The notes: a model not told the origin generated them from the letters alone. A stretch of DNA of 64,000 nucleotides from Amia ocellicauda (GCF_036373705.1 NC_089852.1:30070707-30134706), one strand, 5' to 3'. Positions 1-12,509 are shown, counted from the first letter of the stretch. Numbers and translations are program-made.

Positions 1-1790
1 AACAGAGGCAGGGTGAGAGCTTTCAAATCCGTGTTGAGATTTGTGAGATCTCTGTCGTGGGCAGGATTCTCGTTGGGGGTTAGTGTAATCCCGCAGGAGA
101 GCCGTTTGTGATGTGTAAGCCCTGCCTGAAGAGCACGAGTCCCTGTTACACAACCCCGTGTGCAGAAGAGCAGCCAGCTGCCAAGAGGAGGATCTCTGTG
201 ACACACCGCCGACCTGCGGCTCTTGCTGGGCCCCTCTGGACAGAGATATGGGGCAGATCCAACCGGACAATTGTCCAGGGCCCAAAACTCTATAGGAGGA
301 CGTTATAATACACAATCCTATTTCCTTTTAATTGGTCTGCATGTGAGAACATGCAGAGTTTTGTTCTCTTGCAAGATCTCTATTATTATTATTATGTCTG
401 CTAAACATGAACTCCTGCTACAGTTCTTGCACTACACACACCAAACTTCATACGTTCACCACGAAACCTAGTGTGCCGCTTGTGCTTTTTGAATGATTAA
501 TAATTACTGGTTTATAATCATTAGAAAAAACCCAAAATCCCATTGACACAACAGTGGAACCCTCAAAATTCCATTCCTGGCACAGCACATTCTATTGCCA
601 ATCTCTGCATTGCTGTGCTGCATCATGATATCCCATTAAAATACTATATTAATATTAATACTTCTACTACTAATAATAATGTAGTATATATTATATGTAA
701 TTATTCCGTTTTGAGCAGCTTTTGTATTATGACACTTCATTAAAAACATATAGGCTACATACTTTTGTCCATTCTCTATAAATATCCTTATCCTATAATC
801 TGTACTTATCATTATTTACTACTATTACTAATAACAATACACGCTCCTTAATCTGCTGCTGCTTCTGCTACTTCTTCCCTAATAATATTAAAAAGTAGAA
901 GAGGAAGCAGAAGCTTTGGGGGGTTGTGTGCAGTAATGTGATCAGACTTGTAGTTGTGCCTTACTATGGTAAAAACGTAGAGAAAAGTAGTATGGTGTTG
1001 TGTGGTGAATATCAAGTTATCATTTGGTTTACCATGGTACAATTACCATAAAGTGGACTGTGATGTATCATGGTAAACACAGTTAAGTGGTGTAGTGTAA
1101 AAACACAGTAAAGTGTGGAGTGGTGTACTGTGGAAGCCATTAGCACAGGTACATGTAAGCAAAAAGTAGTCGCATGCAAAGTATCTTCAGGTATTTCAAC
1201 TTCTAGTTCAGGTGTGTCCAAACTTTTTGCTTTGAGGGCCATGTCAGGCAATCTGGGACAATAAACAGCAACGTACTGTTACACCGTGTACACATCACTG
1301 CCGAAATAAACATCAATATATCCATCTATAATAGCCTGACCCTACAGTGTTAACGAACAGTTATAGAAAATATCAATTTTACTCACCATCAAGTGTCTGG
1401 ATGCGATCAGAAGCTGGGCGGTGTCAGCGCTCTCGCCACAAGCAATTGAATAAAGTCAAAACGGCATCCCTTTGAGACAGCTGCTGTAGTTCCTCGCCAG
1501 ATCCCCTGTCCTCCTGTATTCCGTGCTAGGATGTGATATTCAGAAACGCCTGCTTCTTTTCTCGACACACAATATCCACTATCTTGCAGACGCACCGCTT
1601 TATATGTGTCCATGCTGTGCGCTCACTTCACAGCTCGCACGACATTGAATTGTTTCATTACTGCCGCTGTTTCTTGGCAAATTAAGCAAACACAATTAAC
1701 TTTATGTTCTGTAAAAATATATATACTCATAGAGCCACCGGTCTTGGAATCAACGACCAATCATTATTTTTAGGAGAGTGCCGTTTTTAA
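1..1790. other. Gene-free left edge with a dispersed repeat copy
   Basis: No exon with splice sites and family similarity was seen. The first 850 bases are AT-rich with short ATT/AAT runs. From about 880 to 1260 lies one copy of a dispersed family, described separately. At about 1208-1250 the sequence reads CAGGTGTGTCCAAACTTTTT followed by GAGGGCC, which resembles a hAT-type terminus, but no partner end was found. Bases 1390-1620 are more complex and unassigned. LNX2, expected on this side of MTIF3 from human gene order, is not visible. Confidence 0.5.
880..1260 (+). repeat. Dispersed repeat, copy 1 (36-bp-unit family)
   Basis: The segment shares TTGTGTGCAGT...CAGACTTGTAGT and the motif ACAGTAAAGTGTGGAGTGGT/GTACTGTGG with the segment at 14710-15190. 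It also shares the second motif with the tandem array at 32195-32698. A reversed piece of the same family is at about 3085-3215. The class of element is not known to me; no coding sequence or clear terminal repeats were seen. Confidence 0.55.
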
Positions 1791-1792
1791 TT

Positions 1793-2676
1793 ACATCAGC
1801 CATAACATTATGACCACTGACAGGTGAAGTGAATAACACTGATAATCTCGTTATCATGGCACCTGTCAGTGGGTGGGATATATTAGGCAGCAAGTGAACA
1901 TTTTGTCCTCAAAGTTGATGTGTTAGAAGCAGGAAAAATGGGCAAGCGTAAGGATCTGAGCGACTTTGACAAGGGCCACATTGTGATGGCTAGACGACTG
2001 GGTCAGAGCATCTCCAAAACTGCAGCTCTTGTGGGGTGTTCCCGGTCTGCAGTGGTCAGTACCTATCAAAAGTGGTCCAAGGAAGGAAAAGCGGTGAACC
2101 AGCGACGGGGTCATGGGTGGCTGAGGCTCATTGATGCAGGTGGGGAGTGAAGGCTGGCCCGTGTTGTCCGATCCAACAGACCAGCTACTGTAGCTCAAAT
2201 TGATGAAAAAGTGAATGCTGGTTCTGATAGAAAGGTGTCAGGACACACAGTACATCGCAGTTTGTTGCGTATGGGGCTGCGTAGCCGCAGACCAGTCAGG
2301 GTGCCCATGCTGACCCCTGTCCACTGCTGAAAGCGCCTACAATGGGCACGTGAGCATCAGAACTGGACCACGGAGCAATGGAAGAAGGTGGCTTGGTCTG
2401 ATGAATCACGAGTTTAAGGTGTTGACTTGGCCTCCAAATTCCCCAGATCTCAATCCAATCGAGCATCTGTGGGATGTGCTGGACAAACAAGTCCGATCCA
2501 TGGAGGCCCCACCTCGCAACTTACAGGACTTAAAGGATCTGCTGCTAACGTCTTGGTGCCAGATACCACAGCACAGCTTCAGAGGTCTAGTGGAGTCCAT
2601 GCCTCGACGGGTCAGGGCTGTTTTGGGACCAAATACACAATATTAGCCAGGTGATCATAATGTTATGGCTGATACG
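1793..2676 (+). mobile_element. Tc1/mariner-like transposon, internally deleted
   Basis: Both ends carry a perfect 19-bp inverted repeat core, at 1795-1813 and 2655-2673. Between them is a broken transposase. The N-terminal helix-turn-helix part begins at ATG 1938 ([16 protein letters not shown]) and runs into a stop at 2148-2150. Similarity continues in the same direction through a WSDES-type first catalytic Asp near 2395-2410. The sequence then jumps directly to the C-terminal part with [14 protein letters not shown], which holds the Glu of the DDE triad, and ends at a stop near 2644. About 0.35 kb that should hold the second Asp is missing. The element is about 880 bp, against 1.2-1.6 kb for complete relatives. 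It cannot encode a working transposase but could be moved in trans. Confidence 0.85.
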
Positions 2677-3695
2677 TGTATAAAACGCATGTGCCCCGTC
2701 TAAACCACCTGACATTTTTGTCTAGCAAATGGAAAATGTTTTTTTTATATATATATATTTTTAAGAGGTTGGCTTTACAACACCGACAGATCACACCAGT
2801 GCAATCCCAATTGTCAACAACAGCGCAGATATCGTTGCTGTAGCAGAAGCATGCCCATGTGTTGGTGAATTACCCTAACTAGACGACCCTGCGTCCAGAA
2901 ATGGGAAGAGTCTCTCCCTGTACACCGGAGAGAGCGGGACTGGGGGAGTTACAGTATGAGGTATGTGCCGAATGAGCCCCCATACTTTTCAATATTCATT
3001 TTTAAAAACACACGGGTAAGTGGCTGCTGTATGCAGGCAGACCAGAGGTGTAGTGCTCTGCTGGTTATTATAGGGTTGTCAGCAGAGGTAGAGAAGTCCA
3101 ATTACACCACGTTACTGTTTTATACCAAGGTGCACCACATGGTTTATCGTGTTTTTATCACAGTACACCACACTTTGCTGGTATGTATAACATTAGTCAA
3201 CCATATTTGTGATATGTTTTTATAGGGGTAGGGCGGTCTCCCTGGCCTGGTCTACCCTCTGACCTGTCCTCACGGGCCTGGTCTAGTCTTGCAGTGTGTG
3301 AGGTGTGTGTACAAACCCATGGCAGTGTCCTCGGGCTCGCGTTCCTGCTCCTGACTGTGCACTGTGCAGATTTCTCTCTAGATGCACATTTTATAACCTG
3401 TCAGATTTCTATTAAAATTGCACTCTAAAAAATGCACACATGAATATTAATCACTTCTTTTAGCATCCCAGGAGAAAAAATGATATTAAATAAAGCTCCT
3501 AATGAAATAGGTATTAAAAGACCCATAATTGCTAATGATGTGGGCTCCACACTGACCTTTTCCACTACACAATTTGATAATATAATCTCTTCACAGAGTA
3601 GGATGCATTGGGCAGTGTAGTCATGAGTATACATTATTCACACTTCAGAACAGGGTTTGTGAATGTGGGGGAGTTAGTCATTAAACACTGTGCAC
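2677..3695. other. Intergenic, no gene seen
   Basis: There is no supported gene. The only recognisable item is a reversed fragment of the dispersed 36-bp-unit family at about 3085-3215, where the plus strand reads GGTGCACCACATGG and CAGTACACCACACTTTGCTG. Confidence 0.5.
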
Positions 3696-3699
3696 CATT

Positions 3700-4330
3700 A
3701 CTGAGCACAGCCTCTCTCTGTTTCTCCCTCTTTATCTCTCTCTTTCTGTTTCTCTGTCTATCCCTGTCTCTGTTTCTCTCTCTCCCCTCTGTTTTTCTTT
3801 GCTGACCCCTGTCCGTTTCTCCCTCGCTCTGTTTCTCTCCCTCTCTCTTTATCAATTCAATTTGCTGTATTGGCATGACAACAGTATACTGGTATTGCCA
3901 AAGCATTACAGAAATTATAGCAAACAATATTTCAATATTGTTAATATATATTTAATTCAGGCTGTGACACATATTGGGCAGCCGGGGGGGGGGGGTGTCC
4001 CTCTCCCAGCACAACTGACAGTTTTTTTGTGTCATTTGTGGGAATTGTGGGATGGAGAGAGTGATTTTATTAATACAATTGTTCATTGTTTGGGAATATT
4101 TTTTGCAAGTTAGGAGAGTGCACATATCTGTCTCAACCTCTCCTGTCTCATATTGACCATTCACTCCCTCTCTATCTCTGTTTCTCTCCCTCTCTCTCTT
4201 AATGTCACTTTCTATTAATCTCATTCTCTTTGTTTCTCTTTCTACCTTTCACACCTGGTCAATGGGCGTCAGTAGCATCTTATTCTCTCTACAGTGACAC
4301 TATATTAAGGGCTGTAATGTTCAGTGTGTC
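3700..4330. repeat. CT-rich tracts flanking a fish-type dispersed repeat
   Basis: Pyrimidine-rich CTCTCTGTTTCTC-type tracts lie at 3710-3850 and 4140-4250. Between them is a sequence with ATTCAATTTGCTGTATTGGC followed by ATGACAACAG and TATTGCCAAAGCATTAC. A similar combination of a CT microsatellite and a TTTATTGGCATGAC core is, from memory, widely dispersed in ray-finned fish genomes. No coding potential was seen. Confidence 0.6.
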
Positions 4331-5163
4331 AGGAGCATGGCATCAAACCCCGGGCCCGTGGGTGGGTTTGAACACTGCTACCTTGTTCTGGGCCGGGCCG
4401 GTCTGGACTGGGCCATCCATTGCAGGGGATTGTGCACTTTTCTTGTATACTTGGGTGCCAGCAGATACAAACAAAAAGAGATGGCAGGGGTGGGGGCTAG
4501 TTAATGGAGCTCTTTTTAGGATTCAGCAGTGACCCCTGCTGGCCAGACTCAGCACACCAGTTAGGGTACCAGCTGCAGCCCTGTGGAGGAGGACGACTTC
4601 CCCTGTAAGAGCAGCACAGTGGGGGGTCTGTAGTGCTGTGGGTTCCAGTCCTGTCCAGTCCTGCCCTTCTGCCCCTGTGCCTCTTGTACCCCCACCCTGC
4701 TTTTTACCTCAGTCATAACAATATAGTCTGAATGAGCGCCTGTCCCTGAAACCGCTCTGCAGGTCACTGAGAGGCACGTCTCTCAGGTCGCTGTGGAGGG
4801 GCTGTGTGTGGCCCCTGGCTCCCTGTGGCTCCGATGCTGCAGACATTAGGATTAGGTGGACAGGGCCGCTGCACTGTAATGACACGGCAGGAGAGCCAGA
4901 GTCATTTCAGTAATTATATCATGTTTCCTAATGCTTCTGCTCCCTGTTATCCACATCCTTCAGGTCTTAACATCCCTGTGAAATAAAACACAAGACCCCC
5001 CCCACTCTGTCTCTCTCCCTCTCTCTCTCCTCTCTCTCTCCCTCCCCCAGCCTCCTGTTTCATGCTGGCTATATTGATACAGATTAACTGCTTTGCTATC
5101 TTAAAACTTTTTTCTAAAACATTTTTCTATCAGAGTGCAATTGCAGTGATTATACCTGGAAAA

Positions 5164-5165
<2 letters not shown>
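4331..5165. other. Intergenic, nothing recognised
   Basis: Moderately GC-rich unique-looking sequence. No exon, RNA gene or repeat was identified. Confidence 0.4.

Positions 5166-5166
<1 letters not shown>

Positions 5167-5219
<53 letters not shown>
5167..5219. repeat. (CA)n microsatellite
   Basis: Uninterrupted CA dinucleotides, about 26 copies. Confidence 0.95.
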
Positions 5220-5221
<2 letters not shown>

Positions 5222-6177
5222 GCAAAAAGCAAAATCCCAGTCAAGTTAATGCGATAACCAGGACGTGCATTTTACCCATTATCCAGTCTCAATCATCTCA
5301 GAGTCACAAAGACCCTTGACAATAATGGAACATCAAAGATCAGCCCCTGAGATGTTATTTTCATCATCCTTCTCTGAGATTAAAAGCTTGCGTGGACTCT
5401 TACAGGCTGAGGCGGAGCACTTACCGAGAGACTGCGCTCGGCGTGCCGGGAGGAAGAGTGGGGCCCGGTCACACAGGCCCCCGGAGACACAGGGAGACCG
5501 GAGTTTGCGTCCCACAAACCTTTTTAAAGTGGGCCACGTTGCTACGGAGACTTGGAGGGGCTTGTGCTTGTGGAGATGGAGGGTGGACGGGGGGCTGCTG
5601 GTATTTTGACACTGGGGGAGGCTGCTGTGGGTTTTAATCAGTACTGTGGGAGGTCATCGCAATCCAGGGTCTGGTCTGGAAAGCGTCCTGGTGGTTTTGT
5701 TATCTGTGGGCTGCCGTTGTGTCCATGTGAGAGTACAGGTGTGCGTGGCAGTACATGTGTGTGAGTACCTGTGTGTGACAGTACAGGTTTGTGTTGAGTT
5801 CAGCTTTTATAATTGTGCTGATGAGGTAACAAAGCAAATTAATAAATCGCCATTGGTGCCCTGTGCCATGCTGTGCCCGGAGCTGAGGACATCTTGACAC
5901 TGTCCCATCCACAGCACAGCTGCAGCTGTCAGTGCGGGTCATTTGTCCATCAATGCTCCCTCACAGCTTAATCATCCCAACACACACCTACACACAGTCA
6001 CATACACACAACCACTTATTCACATACACTGTCACATACACACACTTATTCACACATACAATAACTCATATACACACACACACGCTAACCTGATCAGAAT
6101 CTGAAACAAACAGCCTCAGGCTTTAGAGCTCTAACAAGGATTACTCAGCACAGAGGAGCTGGATACCGAGAGACAGA

Positions 6178-6180
<3 letters not shown>
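5220..6180. other. Intergenic, nothing recognised
   Basis: Mixed sequence with scattered GTGTGTGA-like and CACATACA-like stretches at 5710-5800 and 5980-6085. No gene was seen. Confidence 0.4.
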
Positions 6181-6218
<38 letters not shown>

Positions 6219-6233
6219 GGGGAGAGAGAGAGG

Positions 6234-6265
<32 letters not shown>
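6181..6265. repeat. (GA)n microsatellite
   Basis: About 85 bp of GA dinucleotides with a few GGGA interruptions. Confidence 0.95.
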
Positions 6266-6267
<2 letters not shown>

Positions 6268-6613
6268 TGCTATCCAGTCGTCAGACAGTCGCGTATGTGT
6301 GCCTAATGGATGGTAATTACCACTGGTACCCTGAGGGCTGGGGTGCCTGGAGCTCCTTCACATCTCTAGCTTCAACATATCTGCCCACAGGAGAGCCGGC
6401 CCGAGCCCAGCTGGGCACGCAGAGCCAATCAAAAATAATTATACTAACAAGACAAACTAAACAAAACAGATCTGCAAACCCACAAACAATCATGAAGACA
6501 GCCTGCTTTGGTTATTCCTAAAGTGGGTCTCTACCCCACTCTCCCAAACAGCTTCCACCAGCAGCCCCATTGTCTGCTTCCCAACGCTCTGCCAACACAA
6601 TGTTAATAGATGC

Positions 6614-6653
<40 letters not shown>

Positions 6654-6995
6654 TAGAGAGAGAGATACAGTGTGTGTGGGGGGGGCGGGGGGAGAGTTTG
6701 TGTGTTTGTGTTGTGTATGTATGTATGATTGTGCATGTGTGTGTATGACTGTGTGTGTGTATGTCTATATGTGTATGTCTATATATATGTGTGTGTGTAT
6801 GTGTCTCTATATCTGTGTGTGTGTGTGTGTATGTGTGTGTATGTGTATGTATGTCTATATGTATGTGTGTGTGTAAATGTATGTTTATATCTTTGTGTGT
6901 GTGTATGCGTGTCTATATGTCTATATCTGTGTGTGTGTGTGTATGTCTCTGTGTGTGAGTGTGGGTCTGTGTTTCTGTGTGATTCTGGGCTGTGT
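6614..6995. repeat. Compound (GT)n / GTAT-rich tract
   Basis: A pure GT run at 6614-6651 is followed by imperfect GTGTATGTCTATAT-type repeats to about 6995. The long open frames here (VCVCVC- and HTHTHT-like) are translations of this repeat, not genes. Confidence 0.9.
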
Positions 6996-7019
6996 GTGTG
7001 CATGGCCACACCATGTATT

Positions 7020-7700
7020 TCCACTTTAAACAGAGAAAAATGGCAAAGGCATTAAAAAAGATAAAAGCGAAAAGGGCAGTAATGAATTTAGAGGAAAATG
7101 AACATTAATGGCACTAGCATTACTCATGTTCCATATAACAAATTATTGGAAATTTGACAAGCACACCAAATTATCTACTCATCTGCTGTTGGGAGGCCCT
7201 CTGGAGCCATCCAGAGCCAGCAGCAGCAAGACAATTTAAGCTAATTTTACTATTTATAACAATAGAGCAGACCATTAAGACAAATTAATGTCATTATCAA
7301 GTCTCTATGAAAATGACAACTACCACCATTTCAAGCAGCTTTAGAGGCTATTGACTATAATGAAATCGGCTGTACAGGTACTGAAAAGAAACACTCCAAG
7401 TCATTATTTTCTAGTAGCTTGTTTGTCTCCTGTCTGCTCATTTGCTTTCAGCACAATTAGTTCTGCACACAATATGTGGAAACTAACAGTCAACACTGTG
7501 TGGCATTAAGCCTAATTGACCAATTACGATGCAGTTTTCAGCCTTTTAGCTCCTGAAGAGAGCCAGGAGTAAACATTCTAGAGGCAGCAGTAAGTGCACT
7601 AGAGTCGCTGCTATTGTTTTAGTTTAGAGGAACACAATATGAGGAAATAAGTGAAGTCTATTTGAAAGGCAATACAGAATACATCAGAATGTAATATGTT
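7020..7700. promoter_or_regulatory. Candidate conserved non-coding block A
   Basis: About 680 bp of AT-rich, high-complexity DNA without repeats or coding frames. It contains many homeodomain-type TAAT/ATTA cores, such as AATTAATGTCATTATC near 7283 and CCTAATTGACCAATTACG near 7511. It contrasts with the microsatellite-rich DNA on both sides. The call rests on texture only; no alignment was possible. Confidence 0.35.
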
Positions 7701-8357
7701 TTGCTTATTTCTGTTACTTAATGACAACGGCCAGCGACAACAGAGCGCTGGACGAGGGGCCGGGGGGCTGGGCTGTCCTGTGGGGGAGAGAGGAGAGGAT
7801 AAGGTGTGGGTTGTGTTTTAGGGCTGGGGTCAAAGGGGTCAAAAACAGCTTTTTAACTTTAACAGGACAACTGAATTTCTTCACCTTCTTTAACAATAAC
7901 AATAATAATAATATATTAATAATAGTTCACTCGGTCACTGGGGAGGAATGCTGTAATTCTGTTTGTTTTGTTTGTGAATCGATTTTCTGTAGATATTATA
8001 ATAGATATTTCAAATGAAGAATATATTTTCAATTTAGATTAACAATGGTATGTTTATTTTGGTATATTCTGCAAGCATCTATAAAATTAGTTATAGTTAA
8101 TCTATTTATTATTATAAATATTATAAATATTTGTTATCATTAAAAAGTATTTACATTTTCAATATAGTACACATTTCCATATACAATTCTGAAAGCAATT
8201 AGCAAACGGAAAGTATGGCGTGTTCTCACTCGTTAAGGCCATTTTCAGGGGCTGCCATAACAAGAATGTGTGTTTCTCATCAGACGGTCTGGGATGGTTT
8301 TTTTTATTCTCTTCCCCAGGATAATTAACATTAAAATAACAATACAAGTAATAATGT

Positions 8358-8359
<2 letters not shown>

Positions 8360-8419
<60 letters not shown>

Positions 8420-8561
8420 TATTTTTTATTATTATTTTTATATAAAAGGGCCTGTAACTCTATTTTTAAATGTTTACATTTAGAAAGAGGGTCTCAGTGC
8501 CACATTGTGTCTGAGTGTGTGTGTGTGTCTGTATCAGTGTGTGTGTGTGTGTGTCTGTATC

Positions 8562-8593
<32 letters not shown>

Positions 8594-8594
8594 C
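8360..8594. repeat. (ATT)n then (GT)n microsatellites
   Basis: An ATT trinucleotide run spans 8360-8438. Interrupted GT runs span about 8515-8594. The 7700-8360 stretch to the left is AT-rich with no gene. Confidence 0.9.
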
Positions 8595-8649
8595 GCATCT
8601 GCACTGTGCCAGTCTGTCCAGGGCCCCAGTGCCGGGTAGCAGCAGTTGG

Positions 8650-9175
8650 GAGCTGGCAGGGATAATAGGCCATCGAATCTCCCACGAAGCACTTTATTTA
8701 TTGTGGAGTAAACACTGACATTATCCATTCTCTTCAAATGAGGATCATAGAGCGCCAGCTAATTAAACACTCTTTCGGATCATTTACTCTCTCAAGTGCC
8801 TTCGAGCGTGGCTCCCATTAGGAGAAAGCCATGCTATCTGCATTTAGAAATGTAGCTATACATTTATTAAAGTGAAATTCATCCATTAATTACCGCTGTC
8901 ACCGTCCTCTCCCAGCACCCTCATTAGCGGAGTGGGCTACCTGCTGAAAGCCGACTGAAACAATTTTCCCAACATTTCGCTAAAGTAATTAGACCTTTTA
9001 ACACCCCAGCCATTGAGTGCACTGTAATTATTTTAATAAAAAATGAAATCCTGAACCAGAAGGATCATTATGTAAAAATACATAGTAATAAACCATTAGT
9101 GCTGATTTTATTTTTATTAAAAACAGTTACAAAACCTATTCAAGTCATAAATTAATTTATCAAGTAGCCCGACCA
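8650..9175. promoter_or_regulatory. Candidate conserved non-coding block B
   Basis: About 525 bp of repeat-free AT-rich complex sequence with several TAATTA/ATTAAT cores, such as CAGCTAATTAAACAC near 8757, CATTAATTACCGC near 8884 and AAAGTAATTAGACC near 8983. There are no open frames of note. The texture is that of a vertebrate developmental enhancer, but this is inference without alignment. Confidence 0.35.
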
Positions 9176-10865
9176 AGTGAGTGAGCGGCGTGGAGAAAAG
9201 TTGTTTTTTTCCCCTCCTCTGTTGTGACAGTGGTGGCGTGGGGTGCTGGGACTCAGGGAAATTAAAGGGGTTGAGGATTCAGGAAGGGGAGAAGCGGTCC
9301 AGAAGCCTGGCTGTAATATGCTTAACCCCCTCAGGCCCTGAAGCCCGATCCCTGCCTGCGACCGGTGGTCAGTTTACAAAACCTCAAATGAAAGCATTCA
9401 GATTATGATATCACTGACTAAAGATCTATATACACATTGTTTCTCTATTCTTTCTCTCAGCACAGTCCAGAACAGCGAGGTCTGCCTCCCTGGTCCTGGA
9501 GAGACACCGTACAGTAGAGCAGATAATTACTGGTGCTTAATTGTGGACACAACCTGTAACCCTGCTCAGTCCTGCTACCCAGCAAACAGCTGAGCAATGC
9601 AGGAGCCAGAGCTGTGCATCATTGTTGAACAGATAAAGGCCCACAGACACAGGCCACACAGCAGCTGGGAGCAGGAGCCGCTCTCAGCCAATCAGAGAGC
9701 CCGGACCCCACCCCTGTGCACCTGCTGCTGAATAGCGATTGATGAACATTTCCCCTCTAATAGAGCTCTCACACAGAGGGGAGTACACTGGACATCACAT
9801 GGGCTGCTGTGTGTGTGTGGGTGTGTGTGTGTGTGTGTGTGGGTGTGAGAGAGAGAGTGTGTGGGTGTGTGAGTGAGAGTGTGTGGGTGGGTGGGTGGGT
9901 GGGTGAGTGTGTGCTCTCCCTCTCTCATCTCTTTGCTTAGCTTGTGCTGGTCCAGAACCCAGCAGAATAGGATGGACCAGTCAGTCAGGCCTTTGTCAGA
10001 GGAGCTCAGGGAGAGGAATCAGACACACACAGCAGAATGACACACATTACAGCACTGACACTGCACTGGACTCTCACTGGCCTGTGCAGCTCTCTCTCCC
10101 ACATACACACAACACACAACACACACAGTCTGTTCCTCCTTTCAGGGAGTGATCAATACATCTGCTTTACAAACCAGAGAGCAGCACCCACCCCCCCCTC
10201 ACCTCCCCAGAACAAAACTGCCGTCTGAATTACCAGCAGGCCCTGCGGAGGGGGGGGGCTCTTGCATGGTTGCTTACCTCTCTTGTTGGGCTGGTGTCGC
10301 TATGCAGTCCCCTGGCCCCCTAGGGCGACGAGGCTGGCGATGATTGGCCCTGCGGGAGAGAGGAGTCCGGAGAGAATGCTCTTTCCAGGAGCCGGCCTTT
10401 CTTCACACACATGCACCTGCCGCTGCTCGGCCACTGGCTCTTCCCTTTAACTCCCCTTAAAAAGGAGTTATCTCAATTGCCCCTAACTGCTTTTCTATGA
10501 GCGGCAAACCCCCAGGCAGCCAGCACAGAAACAGGCAGGAGCAGAAGGGAGACGGGTATGTGTGCGTGTTTGCTTGCTAGCGTGTGTGGCGGGGGTGGGT
10601 GGTAGTGCTCTCCGTCTCCCTGCCCGGTCCTAGTGACGGAAGCAGTCCCCTCTTCTGCATCTGAGATTCCTCTGAGATAACGTGGGGGTGGAAGGGCTGC
10701 TCTGTCACACTGAAGCTCGGGTTCCAGACAGACAGAGTCCCTCACACCACCAGCAGGGCTCCCAAGGGACACACGGCACGTGGGCTGGTGGGGGTGCAGC
10801 GCTGGATGGTTTCAAGGTCGATGGAGAAGTTATATCTGCCACATCCTTCACGCACATCCACCCCT
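9176..10865. other. Intergenic, no gene; GT/GGGT repeat inside
   Basis: A GTGTGGGT-type repeat lies at 9808-9911 and a short CA-rich stretch at 10100-10130. The remainder is GC-rich and unassigned. Confidence 0.45.
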
Positions 10866-10869
10866 TCTT

Positions 10870-11340
10870 TACAGTGACTTGTAGCCGATCTTGTTGCAGT
10901 GCATTGTAAACTGAGGGAATTAGCAATTAGTAGCACTATAACTCTCAGGGACGCTGCAAGGCCGTGCTGTGGAGACACGCCAGAGCCGCCACGCGCAGCC
11001 AGGAACCAGCCGCCAACGATCTGCCTCGGGCCAGAGTGTGTAATTGGTCACAGCTTGGTTACTCTCCAGCTAGGGCCCACTAATTACAGATCAGAAGACA
11101 GACAGGCTTCAGGTGGCGGCTGTTTAAACGGCAGAGTAATTAAACTGCGCTGCGGCTCCATATCGGTACAATGGGCTTGATATCATTAAGCAAGGAGTGA
11201 GTGAATAAAAGGCACCGGTTTGAATGGAACGTGCAATCAGGAAGAAATTACACTGCCATGCATAGCTGACTACATAGAAATGACTGACTCCTGCGATCGC
11301 CTGCTGCACCACAGCTTGATAAATACCACCGCACAGCCAG
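10870..11340. promoter_or_regulatory. Candidate conserved non-coding block C
   Basis: Repeat-free sequence with clustered AATTAGCAATTAGTAG near 10917, CCCACTAATTACAG near 11077 and GAGTAATTAAACTGC near 11133. These are homeodomain-like cores in otherwise unique DNA. No coding signal was seen. Basis is sequence texture only. Confidence 0.3.
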
Positions 11341-11612
11341 GCACAGCGCCAGGCATCCCTCAGGGAGATCATAATAATTATCCTGATTTTATATAGCACC
11401 TTTTATAACCAGATTTTGCAATGCCCTTAATAGATCAGGAAAGTATTAAAACAGTAAAACAATCCCAGAAACAAACAATAGAAATACACAAAATGAACAG
11501 AAAGAGATAGGTCTGTGTTTTTGGTGCACTGACTCCATTTGTGTTCAGCTAGAAACCTAAATATTTGTAATATTAAAAATAAAAGTATTAAAAAACAAAC
11601 ACACACACATAC

Positions 11613-12477
11613 ATACAGACACGTGACAAATTAAAATAAAAACCTGAATAAATGAGTGGAGGAACATAATGATTGCAGATGCCTCCAAACAGGTGTGCTG
11701 CATAATACAATTAAGCAATTAACAGCCTATCATGCTCTGTGGCATGTATAAAACTGCTGAGCAGGCCCAGTTGACCTCAATTTTGGATTAAGATGGCAAG
11801 AGGAAAATAAGTGACTTTGAAAGAGGGGTCATTATTGGGGCACCATAGGCACTGGTCTACAGAGATGTGGAAAAAAGTGATCTGGTCAGATGAGTCATCC
11901 TTCACCATATTCTCGATAAGTGGGCGAGTGCACCTGTGGCGACATCAAGGAACGGGACAGGCCTGACTGCTTGACCCCTACAGTGAGGGGGCCCGGAGGC
12001 TCTGTTATGCTGTGGGGGGCATTTTCCTGGCATGGTTTGGGTCTCCTTAGAGGGAAGGGTCGCTGCAAATCATTTCACTCAGAAGTTATTCTGAGTGATC
12101 ACCTTTATCCTAAGGCGACACATTTCTCTCCTGATGGGAGTGGTCTCTTCCAGGATGACAATGCCCCATCCACAGGGCACGAGGACTCACTGAATGGTTT
12201 GATGAGTATGAAAATGATGTGAATCATATGCTATGGCCTTCGCAGTCACCAGATCTCAACCCAATTGAACACCTATGTGAGATTTTGGACCGACGTGTTA
12301 GACAGCGCTCTCCACCACCATCAAAACACAAATGAGGGAATATCTTTTGGAAGAATGGTGTTCATCCCTCCAGTAGAGTCCAGAGACTCTAGAATCTGTG
12401 CCAAGAGCATTGAAGCGGCTCATGGTGCCCAACACCTTACTGAGACACTGTTGGTTTTTCCTTTAATTTGTCATGCG

Positions 12478-12486
<9 letters not shown>
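11613..12486 (+). mobile_element. Second Tc1-like transposon, different family, decayed
   Basis: The ends match as inverted repeats: ACAGACACGTGACAAATTAA near 11615 against the reverse complement of TTTAATTTGTCATGCGTCTG ending near 12482. Inside, a transposase N-terminus (MARGK, near 11793) is cut after a few codons. It continues at WSTEMWKKVIWSDES near 11861-11902, where the first catalytic Asp lies. It then passes frameshifts and stops, a DDNAP motif near 12157 and [10 protein letters not shown] near 12247. Most of the DNA-binding domain is deleted. It differs from the 1793-2676 element in both ends and protein, so it is a separate family. It is non-functional. Confidence 0.8.

Positions 12487-12489
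<3 letters not shown>

Positions 12490-12509
<20 letters not shown>

Noticed and set aside
1407-1613. 68-codon minus-strand open frame in complex DNA
   Set aside because: There is no domain, no splice partner and no conservation evidence. It could be a transposon remnant but cannot be supported.
6614-6995. Cys/Val-rich open frames resembling small cysteine-rich peptides
   Set aside because: They are translations of GT repeats.
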